From 13-2-20CM-68-14 sp046733295 (lineage in GTDB: Bacteria; Actinomycetota; Thermoleophilia; Gaiellales; Gaiellaceae), in assembly GCA_046733295.1 (NCBI GenBank), contig JBKPOY010000032.1, positions 1 through 15,153 of the forward strand: a stretch of 15,153 nt of DNA. Reading direction: 5' to 3'. Shown in pieces: positions 6,105 through 12,918 of the stretch. Under the pieces are notes generated by a model. It made no database searches, was not told the DNA's origin, and saw nothing but the letters and a program-made list of their open reading frames with translations. Made by a program: the position numbers and the translations under genes. The stretch's first letter is position 1. Each line of letters opens with the position of its first letter.

Positions 6105-7589
6105 CTCGCGGCCCGAGACCGGGCCGGCGGTTCTGCTCCACGTCAGGACGGCGATCGCCACCAGCGCTCCGAAGCGGAGCACGTCGAAGCCGGAATCGTT
6201 GACGAGCAGCGAAACCGCGAGGGCTACGAGCAACGCGTCGAGCGTGCGCGAGCGGGGGCGCAGGACGGCGACGGCGATCAGCGTCGCCAGGGAGACGAGC
6301 GCGATCGCGAGGTGGTCGGACTTGTTGACGATGCCACTCCACGAGAGGTGTAGGCGGTGGCCGAAGTCCGAGAAGAGCGCGCCGGGGCCGTCCCCGACCG
6401 CATGCGTGACGTGGCTCGAGCCGCCGCTCAGCGCGTCGAGGCCGACGAGCGCCAGGCCGATCGCGATCACGGCTCCGGCCGCGAGTGCGGCCCGCGCCGG
6501 CGTCAGGCGCGCCTGGGTGCGGAACAGCGCCAGCGCCGCGAAGCCCGCGGCGAACACGATCAGCCCGCCGCCGTCGGCACCGAGCCGGCTCCACGCAACA
6601 ACCGCGAGCGAGGCGACGGCCACGGGAGCCAGGAGCGGCAGCGCGACCAGCGACCCGAGGGCGAGCGCGGGTGCGAGCAGCAGCGTCTCTATCTGGTTCG
6701 TCATGCCGAAAAACCGACCGCCGCCCTCGGGATGCGGGCCGAGCGCAGCGAGCGAGACCGTCTCCCGGGAGACCCCGAGGAAGACGGCGTAGGCGCCGAG
6801 CAGGACGGCGAGCGCAAGCGAGAGCGCGGCGGACGATCGCGTCACGACGGCGAGTGGGAGGGTGAGCGTCAGCGCGATTGCCCCGGTCCACAACGGGATT
6901 CCGTTGACGATGTGGAAGGCCGAGGCGATGGTCGAGCCGAGCACCGTCGCGGGCACCGCCAGGAGCGCTGCCCGGCCGGCGAGCGTGGATCGCAGCGCCC
7001 ACGCCAGCGCCGCAAAGCCGAAGACGAGCGCGATCAACACCCGGGTGGACTTCTTCCGGGCGTGGTGGGCGGCGTCGAGGCGCGTGTTCGTCTCGGCGAC
7101 CTCGCCGGGAGCATCGCCGGCGGCCCGGGAAGTGAGGATCGGATGCTCTCCTCGCTCGAGCGCGCGCACGCTGGGCGCGACGTCCGCGATCGAGACGAGG
7201 CCGGGGATCCGGGTCGCGCTCGAGAGGAGGAGTCCGTGGTAGCCGCCGCCGACGACAGCGATCGGGTACCGGTCGAGGTTGTGGTGCTCGCCGGGCGGCG
7301 GCAGGGCGACGTAGATCGTCACGGGTGCAGGCGGCCCGCCGAGCCTGATCAGCGGCTTGCCGCCCGGCTTGCCGCCGAGCAGGGAGTTCTCCAGCTTCCC
7401 GCGCAGCAACGACGACAGCGCGGTCTCGCGGCTCACCGTCGATCCCGACGCCGGGACCATCGTCCCCACCGCGCCGCTGTCGGCGTAGCGGGAAAGCGGG
7501 AACAGGGGCACCACGCGCACCGCGACAGGCTCCGCGCGCGGGGCGGCGGCGGCGTTCCCGCAGGCCAGCAGCAGCGCGGTGGCTACCAT
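6102..7589 (-). CDS. polytopic membrane protein with N-terminal exported domain
   Basis: This protein has about 495 residues. It begins with a signal or anchor (MVATALLLACGNAAAAP) and an extracytoplasmic domain of about 165 residues, followed by some ten or more membrane helices to the C terminus. In the exported domain, PGLVSIADVAPSV resembles the segment near the metal site in alkaline-phosphatase-like domains, which suggests a reduced or degenerate member of that fold. In the membrane part, GGGRFFGMTNQIETLL is a striking conserved-looking loop. I believe similar proteins are common as hypotheticals in actinobacteria, but I cannot name a function. The start is uncertain: the frame continues back to a TTG at 7640, which would add basic residues (LRAKGY) before the hydrophobic stretch but overlap the htpX start. 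I chose the ATG at 7589. The gene is divergent from htpX and upstream of the cytochrome c and serS. Confidence 0.85.
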   Translation of the reverse strand: MVATALLLACGNAAAAPRAEPVAVRVVPLFPLSRYADSGAVGTMVPASGSTVSRETALSSLLRGKLENSLLGGKPGGKPLIRLGGPPAPVTIYVALPPPGEHHNLDRYPIAVVGGGYHGLLLSSATRIPGLVSIADVAPSVRALERGEHPILTSRAAGDAPGEVAETNTRLDAAHHARKKSTRVLIALVFGFAALAWALRSTLAGRAALLAVPATVLGSTIASAFHIVNGIPLWTGAIALTLTLPLAVVTRSSAALSLALAVLLGAYAVFLGVSRETVSLAALGPHPEGGGRFFGMTNQIETLLLAPALALGSLVALPLLAPVAVASLAVVAWSRLGADGGGLIVFAAGFAALALFRTQARLTPARAALAAGAVIAIGLALVGLDALSGGSSHVTHAVGDGPGALFSDFGHRLHLSWSGIVNKSDHLAIALVSLATLIAVAVLRPRSRTLDALLVALAVSLLVNDSGFDVLRFGALVAIAVLTWSRTAGPVSGRE

Positions 7590-7629
7590 TGCGGCGTATC
7601 CCTTTGCCCTCAAGGAAGGCCGATTCTCA

Positions 7630-8538
7630 ATGAAGCGCAAGTCTTACGGTCGCGACGCCGGGCTCTCGCTGCGAATGCTGCTGACGGGCTCGTTGCTGGG
7701 ACTCCTCTACGTCGTCTTCGCCGTCGTCCTCTTCGAGTACCTGAGCGTGGGCCTGGTTCCGATGCTGCTGATCATCGGCGGGCTGGCGTTCTTCCAGTAC
7801 TTCACCTCCGACAAGCTCGCCCTGATGGCCTCGGGCGCCAAGGTCGTCGAGCGCGACGAGGCGCCGCAACTCCACGACATGATCGAGCGGCTCTGCGCGA
7901 TGGCCGACCTGCCGAAGCCGCGGGTCGCGATCATCGACACCGACGTCCCCAACGCGTTCGCGACCGGGCGTAGCCCCAAGCACGCCGCTGTGGCGGTCAC
8001 CCGCGGCCTGTGGCAGCGCCTCGAGCCGCAGGAGGTCGAGGGGGTGCTCGCCCACGAGCTCTCGCACATCGGCAACCGGGACGTCCTGATCATGACCGTC
8101 GCGAGCTTCTTCGCGATGCTCGCCGGCGTTCTGACCCGCTGGATGATGTTCGCCGGGATGTTCGGCGGCGGGCGCGACCGCGACAGCAACGGCCCGCCCG
8201 TCTGGCTGATCGTGCTCCTGGTCTCGATCGTGACCTACTTCCTCAGCCAGCTGCTGATCCTGGCGATCTCGCGCTACCGGGAGTTCGCAGCCGACCGCGG
8301 CTCGGCCCTGATCACCGGCGCCCCGGAGCACCTGATGAGCGCGCTCCAGAAGATCGCGAGCGAGATGTTCCGGATCCCGCAGCAGGATCTCCGCGAGGTC
8401 GAGTCGATGAACGCGTTCTTCATCGTCCCGACGAGCGTCAAGCAGCGAGCCCGGACGCTCTTCCTGACGCACCCGCCGCTGGAACAGCGCCTCGAGCGGC
8501 TCGGCGCGATCGCGCGGGAGATGGGCCGCCCCGTCTAG
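7630..8538 (+). CDS. htpX: HtpX-type membrane zinc metalloprotease (M48B)
   Basis: This 302-residue inner-membrane protease degrades damaged membrane proteins. Two membrane helices lie near the N terminus (about 18-36 and 41-57). The catalytic motif is HELSH (His142, Glu143, His146) and the third zinc ligand is Glu218 in REFAADR. Two further hydrophobic stretches flank residues 150-210, and THPPLEQRLERL closes the protein as in the family. Every key residue is present. AAGGAAGG at 7612-7619 supports the ATG at 7630, and TACCAT at 7584-7589 is a candidate -10 box. The frame is open from 7579, but the extra residues do not match the family. pspAB follows after 3 bp, so the two are co-transcribed, and pspA lies about 2 kb away. 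HtpX is a known partner of the Psp response. Confidence 0.97.
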   Translation: MKRKSYGRDAGLSLRMLLTGSLLGLLYVVFAVVLFEYLSVGLVPMLLIIGGLAFFQYFTSDKLALMASGAKVVERDEAPQLHDMIERLCAMADLPKPRVAIIDTDVPNAFATGRSPKHAAVAVTRGLWQRLEPQEVEGVLAHELSHIGNRDVLIMTVASFFAMLAGVLTRWMMFAGMFGGGRDRDSNGPPVWLIVLLVSIVTYFLSQLLILAISRYREFAADRGSALITGAPEHLMSALQKIASEMFRIPQQDLREVESMNAFFIVPTSVKQRARTLFLTHPPLEQRLERLGAIAREMGRPV

Positions 8539-8541
8539 CCG

Positions 8542-9108
8542 TTGGGCTTCACCGACGTCCTCTTCGGGCGAAAGAAGCTCAAGGACGCGTCCGGGGAGCG
8601 GATCTTCGCGCTCTCGACCGCGCGGGTCACGCTCGAAGCCGAGCTCAGCCTGAAGACCGCCGGCGCCGCCGGTGTCGTCTTCAAGCCGCTCTCGGCGGGC
8701 GAGTTCGTCCGTGCCGAGAACGAGCTCCAGCTGCTGCTCGACGCCGTGGCCACGGAGTACGGCGCCCGGCTGGAGCGAAAGTCCGACGACTTCGGCTACG
8801 AGTGGATCGTCGTGCGCGACGCCGACCTCGAGGACCAGGTCACGACGGTGCACGCTGTCGCCGACGGCTTGCAGGAGCGCGGCTTCGGGGGCCAGCTGCT
8901 TGCGGCGGCGTTCCGCTTCGACGGTGGCAAGGACCCGGTCTACTGGATCTACGGCTTCAAGCGCGGGGCTTTCTGGCCGTTCGTCCCGAAGGGCGAGAAG
9001 GAGCGGGACAACGCCGAGGAGCTGGAGCTGAAGGCCAAGCTCGAGCACGAACTGCCGATCGAGCAGGATCTTTCGCGCTGGTTCGGGCTCTTCAACGCGC
9101 CGCTCTGA
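8542..9108 (+). CDS. pspAB: PspA-associated protein PspAB
   Basis: This 188-residue cytoplasmic protein matches PspAB, which accompanies PspA and HtpX in actinobacteria and some archaea. Family features visible are the opening MGFTDVLFGRKKLK, a central FGYEWIVVRD, GFGGQLLAAAF, the aromatic KRGAFWPFVP, and LPIEQDLSRWFGLFNAPL at the C terminus. Its biochemical role is not established; a function in membrane-stress sensing with PspA is inferred from its constant company. The start is a TTG at 8542, 3 bp after the htpX stop. No strong ribosome site is present, so translation is probably coupled to htpX. The partner PspAA is not found next to pspA here. Confidence 0.93.
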   Translation: MGFTDVLFGRKKLKDASGERIFALSTARVTLEAELSLKTAGAAGVVFKPLSAGEFVRAENELQLLLDAVATEYGARLERKSDDFGYEWIVVRDADLEDQVTTVHAVADGLQERGFGGQLLAAAFRFDGGKDPVYWIYGFKRGAFWPFVPKGEKERDNAEELELKAKLEHELPIEQDLSRWFGLFNAPL

Positions 9109-9180
9109 GCGTGTCGCAATCCGCCGGCCGGGCATAGTCCGTAGGAACAGCCGAGCGAAACTCCAGCAAGGGAGGGGACT

Positions 9181-9744
9181 ATGCGCAGGCTCTGGGTCTA
9201 TGCCGTCGCCGGGCTCGCTGTCGCCGCCACGCTTGCCGCGGGAGGATCCGCGGTCGCAGGCGCCCGGCACGACCACGGAGGCGGTTCGTTCTCGGCCCGC
9301 ATGAACGGCTACAACGAGGTGGTGGGGCCAGGCTCGATCTCGACGGTGGGTCGCGGGACCTTCAAGGCGAAGGTCGACAAGAGCGAGCAGAAGATCACGT
9401 ACACGATGAGGTACGTGCTCGAGAACCCCGCGACACAAAGCCACATCCACTTCGCGCAGCAGCACGTCGGGGGCGGCATCATCGTCTTCCTGTGTGCCGG
9501 CACTAAGCCGGCGTGCCCGTCGGGAGTGGGCGCACCGGCAACGGTCACCGGAACGATCACACCGGCCGACGTGATCGGCCCGGCCGGTCAGGGGATCGAG
9601 CCGGGATCGTTCGCAGAACTGGTCAAGGCGATGAAGGCGGGGGCGACCTACGTCAACGTCCACTCGTCGCGCTGGCCAGCAGGCGAGATCCGCGGCCAGA
9701 TCGGCCACAAGCACCACGACGACGACCACGGCAAGCGCCACTAG
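9181..9744 (+). CDS. secreted CHRD-domain protein
   Basis: This 187-residue exported protein has a signal peptide (MRRLWVYAVAGLAVAATLAA) and likely cleavage after AGA near residue 28. One CHRD domain follows: FSARMNGYNEVVG at the start, ITYTMRYVLEN, SHIHFAQQHVGGGIIVFLC in the middle and YVNVHSSRWPAGEIRGQIG at the end. CHRD domains were first described in chordin; their bacterial role is unknown, though extracellular binding is likely. Two cysteines (FLCAGTKPACPSG) lie 7 residues apart and may form a disulphide. The tail is His/Asp-rich (HKHHDDDHGKRH) and could bind metal. A strong ribosome site (GGGAGGGG) precedes the ATG. A weak -10 box (CATAGT, 9133-9138) suggests its own promoter, although it may also be read through from htpX-pspAB. 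Its place between pspAB and pspA is unusual. Confidence 0.93.
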   Translation: MRRLWVYAVAGLAVAATLAAGGSAVAGARHDHGGGSFSARMNGYNEVVGPGSISTVGRGTFKAKVDKSEQKITYTMRYVLENPATQSHIHFAQQHVGGGIIVFLCAGTKPACPSGVGAPATVTGTITPADVIGPAGQGIEPGSFAELVKAMKAGATYVNVHSSRWPAGEIRGQIGHKHHDDDHGKRH

Positions 9745-9761
9745 CGGCGCGGCGCTGCAGT

Positions 9762-9800
9762 TCCCAGCGGGAGCCCGGCCTGCCCCGGCTCCCGCTGGGA
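9762..9800. terminator. strong hairpin between convergent CHRD and pspA genes
   Basis: A perfect 14-bp inverted repeat (TCCCAGCGGGAGCC, 9762-9775; GGCTCCCGCTGGGA, 9787-9800) surrounds an 11-nt loop, in the 87-bp gap between two converging genes. No T run follows directly on the plus strand. On the minus strand a T6 run (complement of 9822-9827) precedes it, together with small GGAG/CTCC hairpins at 9808-9834. It most likely ends transcription in both directions. Confidence 0.7.
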
Positions 9801-9831
9801 GTGCCTGCTCCTAGTTAGGAGAAAAAACCTC

Positions 9832-10566
9832 CTAGCCCTCGAGTTCCTTCTGGCCGCCGGCGCCCGCGCCGACTTCCTTCTTCAACTTCGCGAGCTCCTC
9901 GTCGACCTGCGACTGCGACGCCATCTGCGCGAGCTCGCGGTCGAGCTGTGTCTGACCGGACGACGAGAAGTCCTCGAGCGTGCCGGCCGCGGTCAGCTCC
10001 TCGATCGCCGAGGCCCGGGCCTGCATCTCCTCCGTCTTCTCCTTGGCGCGCTCGATCGCCTGCCCCGTGTCCGCCATCTGGTCGCCGATGCCGGTGGCCG
10101 CTTCGCCGATCCGGACCTGGGCCTCGGCCGCCGAGTACTGCGCCTTGATCACTTCCTTCTCGGAGCGGAACGCCTCGACGCGCGCCGAGAGCTGCTGCTC
10201 GCTCGCGACCAGCTTCTGCTGCTGGTTGTCGAGCTGCTTGATCTGCTGATCCAGCCCCTGCAGCTGCTGTTGCACCGCGGACTTCCGCTCGAGCGCCGCG
10301 CGCGCGAGATCCTCGCGGCCCTGCGCGAGGGCTTCGCGGGCCTGTGTCTCGAGCTTGACGACGTTTTGCTCGAGCTGCTCGGTCTGAAGTTGCAGGCGCT
10401 TCTTGGCCGTGACGACGTCGGCGACGCCGCGCTTGACGTTCTGGAGCAGCTCACGCTGCCGCTCGTAGGAGTAATCGAGCGTCTCAGAAGGCTTCTCGGC
10501 CCGATTGAGGAGCTTCGAGTACTTCGCCTTGATCAGCGTCATCGTCCGTTGCATCAACCCGGCCAT
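9832..10566 (-). CDS. pspA: phage shock protein A (PspA/IM30 family)
   Basis: This 244-residue peripheral membrane protein binds and repairs damaged membranes by forming ESCRT-III-like oligomers. The N terminus (MAGLMQRTMTLIKAKYSKLL) is the amphipathic membrane-binding helix. The family signature LDYSYERQRELLQNVKRG begins at about residue 30. A long helical hairpin follows to about residue 185, then a shorter helix and a Gly-rich tail. Length and order match the family. The start is fixed by GGGAGG 4 nt before the ATG at 10566. No pspAA-like gene is adjacent. It converges on the CHRD gene and diverges from the MBL-fold gene, sharing a 41-bp gap with overlapping -10 boxes. Together with htpX and pspAB it makes an actinobacterial Psp set. 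Confidence 0.97.
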   Translation of the reverse strand: MAGLMQRTMTLIKAKYSKLLNRAEKPSETLDYSYERQRELLQNVKRGVADVVTAKKRLQLQTEQLEQNVVKLETQAREALAQGREDLARAALERKSAVQQQLQGLDQQIKQLDNQQQKLVASEQQLSARVEAFRSEKEVIKAQYSAAEAQVRIGEAATGIGDQMADTGQAIERAKEKTEEMQARASAIEELTAAGTLEDFSSSGQTQLDRELAQMASQSQVDEELAKLKKEVGAGAGGQKELEG

Positions 10567-10594
10567 CAGCCCTCCCAGTCGCAGTTCGCGCCGC

Positions 10595-10602
10595 TAGCGT
10601 AC
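10595..10602. promoter_or_regulatory. overlapping divergent -10 boxes for pspA and the MBL operon
   Basis: TAGCGT on the plus strand (10595-10600) lies 7 nt before the ATG at 10608, giving a leaderless mRNA. TACGCT on the minus strand (10602-10597) overlaps it by four bases and would give pspA a leader of about 24 nt carrying GGGAGG. The centre is symmetrical (CGCTAGCG). Neither side has an obvious -35 sequence. Confidence 0.45.
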
Positions 10603-10607
10603 AGAGC

Positions 10608-11273
10608 ATGCTGATCGAGCGAAGCATGCATCCGCAGTGGCTTTCGAACGCCTATCTCGTCGCGGACGAGGAGGGTGGAACGGCCGTGTTCGTCGACTCC
10701 GGGGCGCCGCTCGAGCCGTTACACAGGGCGGTCGAAGAGCGCGGCCTGACCGTCAGCCACCTGCTGACGACCCACGCGGACAGCGATCACATCGCCGGTG
10801 ACGACGAGCTCCGCGACCGCTACCGCCTCGAGATCGTCAAGGGGCCGCTCGAGACGGGCGGCCTCCGGTTCGAGGCGCTGCCGACCCCAGGGCACAAGGA
10901 CGACCACCTGACGTTCGTCGCGAACGGGGAAGCCGCCTTCACGGGCGACGTCCTCTTCAGGGACGCCGTCGGCGGCGGCAACCTCGCCCAGGTGCGTGAT
11001 TCGGTGATGGACGTGCTGATGAAGCTCCCGCCCGAGACGCGCGTCCTGCCGGGGCACACGGACGAGACCACGATTGGCCGCGAGTGGGCCCAGAACCCGT
11101 TCGTCCGCGTCTGGCGGGGCGAGGAGCCCGAAGGCGCGGAGCGCGTGAGGGTCGGCGGACGCGAGGCGACGCTCGTCGTCTGGTCGCCGGACTACGACGG
11201 CAAGGGCAAGGCCTGGGTGCGCTACGACGACGGGGAGGACGCGATCGTCGGCGGCTCACGCGTCGAGCGGTGA
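10608..11273 (+). CDS. MBL-fold metallo-hydrolase, glyoxalase II-like, with C-terminal extension
   Basis: This 221-residue cytoplasmic metal-dependent hydrolase has the metal motif HADSDH (residues 56-61), where the usual second His is Asp. Further ligands are His96 in TPGHKDDH, Asp114 in FTGDVLF and His150 in LPGHTDET. Asp at the second position occurs in other MBL proteins, so activity is probably kept with an altered metal site. NPFVRVWRG near 163-171 is where glyoxalase II-like proteins normally end. The last 45 residues (VGGREATLVVWSPDYDGKGK and on) form an extra small beta-rich domain that I do not recognise. A thioester or similar small substrate is likely but unknown. The ATG is 7 nt behind a -10 box. 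The next gene starts inside the stop codon, showing tight coupling. Confidence 0.93.
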   Translation: MLIERSMHPQWLSNAYLVADEEGGTAVFVDSGAPLEPLHRAVEERGLTVSHLLTTHADSDHIAGDDELRDRYRLEIVKGPLETGGLRFEALPTPGHKDDHLTFVANGEAAFTGDVLFRDAVGGGNLAQVRDSVMDVLMKLPPETRVLPGHTDETTIGREWAQNPFVRVWRGEEPEGAERVRVGGREATLVVWSPDYDGKGKAWVRYDDGEDAIVGGSRVER

Positions 11274-11989
11274 CCGCGCGCGACACGCTCGTCTTCGTTC
11301 CGGCGTGGAACGAGGAGGGCAATCTTCCGGACGTCCTCGGGGAGCTGGCCCACGGGCTGCCCGAGGCCGACGTGCTCGTGATCGACGACGGCTCGACGGA
11401 CGCAACCGCCGAGATCGCCCGCGGGTTGGGGGCCGAGGTGCTTTCGTTCGACGTGAATCGCGGGCTTCCGGCCGTGATCGCCGCCGGCTACCGCTACGCG
11501 GCCGAGCACGGCTATGCCTACTGCGGTCGGGTCGACGCGGACGGTCAGCATCCCGTCGACGAGCTGCGGCGGCTGCTCGACCGGGTCCGAGCAGGGATTT
11601 GCGACGTCGCGGTCGGCTCGCGCTTCGCGTCGGGCGAGGGCTACGAGCCGTATCGCTACGAGCCGAGCGGCGCTCGGCGGCTCGGAACCGCGCTGCTGCG
11701 CCGCTCGATGGCCGTGGCGCTGCGCAAGCCGTTCCTCGACGCGACGAGCGGGATGTATGCCGCCAACGCCGCGGCGCTTCCGGTCCTCGCTCGGCCATAC
11801 ACCTCCGAGGCGCCGGAGGTGCAGGCCCTCCTCCGCCTCGACGAGGCAGGCCTCCGGGTCGACGAGGTGCCGGTGCACATGCGGGAGCGGGCCAGCGGCG
11901 ATTCGAAGCTGCGCGGCAAGAAGGCGTTGATGGTCGTCCTCACGATCGCGGGCACGCTGCTGGCGTTCGACCGGCTCCGCCGGCGCTGA
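11270..11989 (+). CDS. family 2 glycosyltransferase
   Basis: This 239-residue GT-A enzyme transfers a sugar from a nucleotide donor, most like dolichol/polyprenyl-phosphate mannosyl- or glucosyltransferases. The fold starts at FVPAWNEEGNLPDVL (residues 9-23). Donor and metal motifs are IDDGSTDAT (38-46) and DADGQHP (89-95), followed by GSRFASGEGY and, near the C terminus, GDSKLRGKKAL. A hydrophobic stretch (222-233) could hold it at the membrane, but there are no full C-terminal membrane helices as in larger members. The GTG start at 11270 overlaps the upstream TGA (GTGA), and the frame open further upstream is a shadow of the MBL gene. The YdcF-like gene follows 1 bp after its stop. A part in envelope glycan or glycolipid synthesis is likely. 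Confidence 0.95.
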   Translation: MTARDTLVFVPAWNEEGNLPDVLGELAHGLPEADVLVIDDGSTDATAEIARGLGAEVLSFDVNRGLPAVIAAGYRYAAEHGYAYCGRVDADGQHPVDELRRLLDRVRAGICDVAVGSRFASGEGYEPYRYEPSGARRLGTALLRRSMAVALRKPFLDATSGMYAANAAALPVLARPYTSEAPEVQALLRLDEAGLRVDEVPVHMRERASGDSKLRGKKALMVVLTIAGTLLAFDRLRRR

Positions 11990-11990
11990 G

Positions 11991-12458
11991 ATGCGTCTCG
12001 TCGCGGTGCTCGGCTATTCGGCCCGGCGGCGAAACGGGCTCGACCCGCTCTGCGCCCTGCGCCTGCGGCACGCGGAGCGCCTGGCCGCGGACGCCGTCGT
12101 CCTGTCCGGCTGGGCAAGACGGAGGCTCGGGGGCGAGGCCGAGCTCATGCGTGAGGCATGGCAGGGAGGCGACGTGCCACTGGTCTGCGACGTGACGGCA
12201 CGGAACACCGCTCAGAACGCGGCGGGGATCGCGCGGGTCGCGCGAGAGCTCGGAGCCGACGAGGTCGTGCTGGTCACGTCCCGCTGGCATGCGCCGCGGG
12301 CGCGACTGCTGGTGCGCGCGGCGCTCGGCGACGCCGATGTCGCCGTCCGCAGCTCCTCTCCACGCGACCGCGTCAGGCCGTGGCTGCTGGCGCGGGAGGC
12401 CGGTTGCATGCTCATGGCGCCCTACCATCTGCTTCGCTCACGCGCGGAACGCGGCTAG
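11991..12458 (+). CDS. YdcF/DUF218-like protein
   Basis: This 155-residue protein has the core of the YdcF (DUF218) family: LGYSARRRNGLDPLCALRLR at the start, VVLSGW, GGEAELMREAW, then TARNTAQNAAGIARV and VVLVTSRWHAPRARLLVRAA. This is a Rossmann-like fold. Relatives such as SanA and YdcF act in envelope integrity or bind nucleotide-type ligands, but the exact reaction is not known. No membrane segment or signal is present, so it is the soluble short form. It is the third gene of the MBL-GT2 operon, 1 bp after the glycosyltransferase stop. Its 3' end overlaps the convergent AlkZ-like remnant by 21 bp, with no terminator between them. Confidence 0.86.
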   Translation: MRLVAVLGYSARRRNGLDPLCALRLRHAERLAADAVVLSGWARRRLGGEAELMREAWQGGDVPLVCDVTARNTAQNAAGIARVARELGADEVVLVTSRWHAPRARLLVRAALGDADVAVRSSSPRDRVRPWLLAREAGCMLMAPYHLLRSRAERG

Positions 12459-12896
12459 CCGCTCGGCCTCCTCCTCGAGCTCCTCTCGCGCCGCTCGAGG
12501 GATCCGGTGGAACGGCTCGAGCTCGACGCGTCCATTCTGCTCTTTCGCATCGCCGAGGTGGCGATGGGTGCGCAGGAACCAGCGGCGCCGCGGCTCGCGG
12601 ACCGCAAGCGCGAGCGGCCAGAAGTCGCGGCGCGAGACGAGGTGGATCGTCACGCGCATCAGCGTCGCCTGGATGACCTCTCGTCGTTCGAGCGCGCGGG
12701 TGAGCGCCTCTCGATCGAAGCCCTCGAGGCGAGACCAGAGGCCGACGTACGTTGAGGGCGCATATTGCGCCTGCGGCCCGGCGATTCGCTCGAGCGCGCG
12801 CGGAACGGTCAGCGTGCTCCGCCCGAGCAGCAGCTGGCGCGCGAGGACGGCGCGGTTCAGCTCACGCTGCGTGAGAACACGTTCCGGCGCGGCCAC
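12438..12896 (-). pseudogene. AlkZ/YcaQ-type winged-helix glycosylase, middle deleted
   Basis: This is a 152-residue frame whose two ends both match the HTH_42/AlkZ family but whose middle is absent. Residues 7-110 match the N-terminal part: LTQRELNRAVLARQLLL, then PQAQ (42-44 is the QxQ motif used in catalysis by AlkZ), YVGLWSRLEGF, ATLMRVTIHLVSRRDFWPLA. Residues 124-150 (VELEPFHRIPRAAREELEEE and on) look like the extreme C terminus of the same family. Full-length members have roughly 370-400 residues, so about 220 are missing, with the junction near residues 112-122. A protein this short would lack most DNA-binding winged helices and is probably non-functional, though the frame is intact. 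AlkZ enzymes remove alkylated or crosslinked bases. The GTG at 12896 is preferred because the family begins near here; the frame is open to 12929. Confidence 0.72.
12548..12566. repeat. perfect 7-bp inverted repeat at the deletion junction
   Basis: CATCGCC (12548-12554) and GGCGATG (12560-12566) flank 5 nt. They lie where the N- and C-terminal parts of the AlkZ-like gene meet (codons around HRHLGDA), so they may mark the site of the deletion. Confidence 0.5.
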
Positions 12897-12902
12897 GTCG
12901 GG

Positions 12903-12912
12903 ACGGTACAGT
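12903..12912. promoter_or_regulatory. overlapping divergent -10 boxes, both leaderless
   Basis: TACAGT on the plus strand (12907-12912) lies 6 nt before the ATG at 12919. TACCGT on the minus strand (12908-12903) lies 6 nt before the GTG at 12896. The two boxes share two bases, and the two start codons are only 22 bp apart. No -35 sequences or ribosome sites are visible. Confidence 0.45.
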
Positions 12913-12918
12913 CGGCCG

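Noticed and set aside
5665..7002. 445-residue minus frame read as an Arg-rich protein fused to cytochrome c
   Set aside because: Only the part from 6090 has the lipoprotein signal and haem site. The upstream part is an out-of-frame shadow of the membrane protein gene.
6357..7973. Plus-strand frame of 538 residues
   Set aside because: It is antisense to the polytopic membrane protein and runs out of frame into htpX; composition is Arg/Gly/Glu-rich without domains.
7627..9741. Minus-strand frame of 704 residues
   Set aside because: It mirrors htpX, pspAB and the CHRD gene on the other strand, which all match known families.
10608..11273. MBL-fold protein as an inactive enzyme because of Asp58
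   Set aside because: All other metal ligands are intact and Asp at this position occurs in other MBL-fold families, so loss of activity is not supported.
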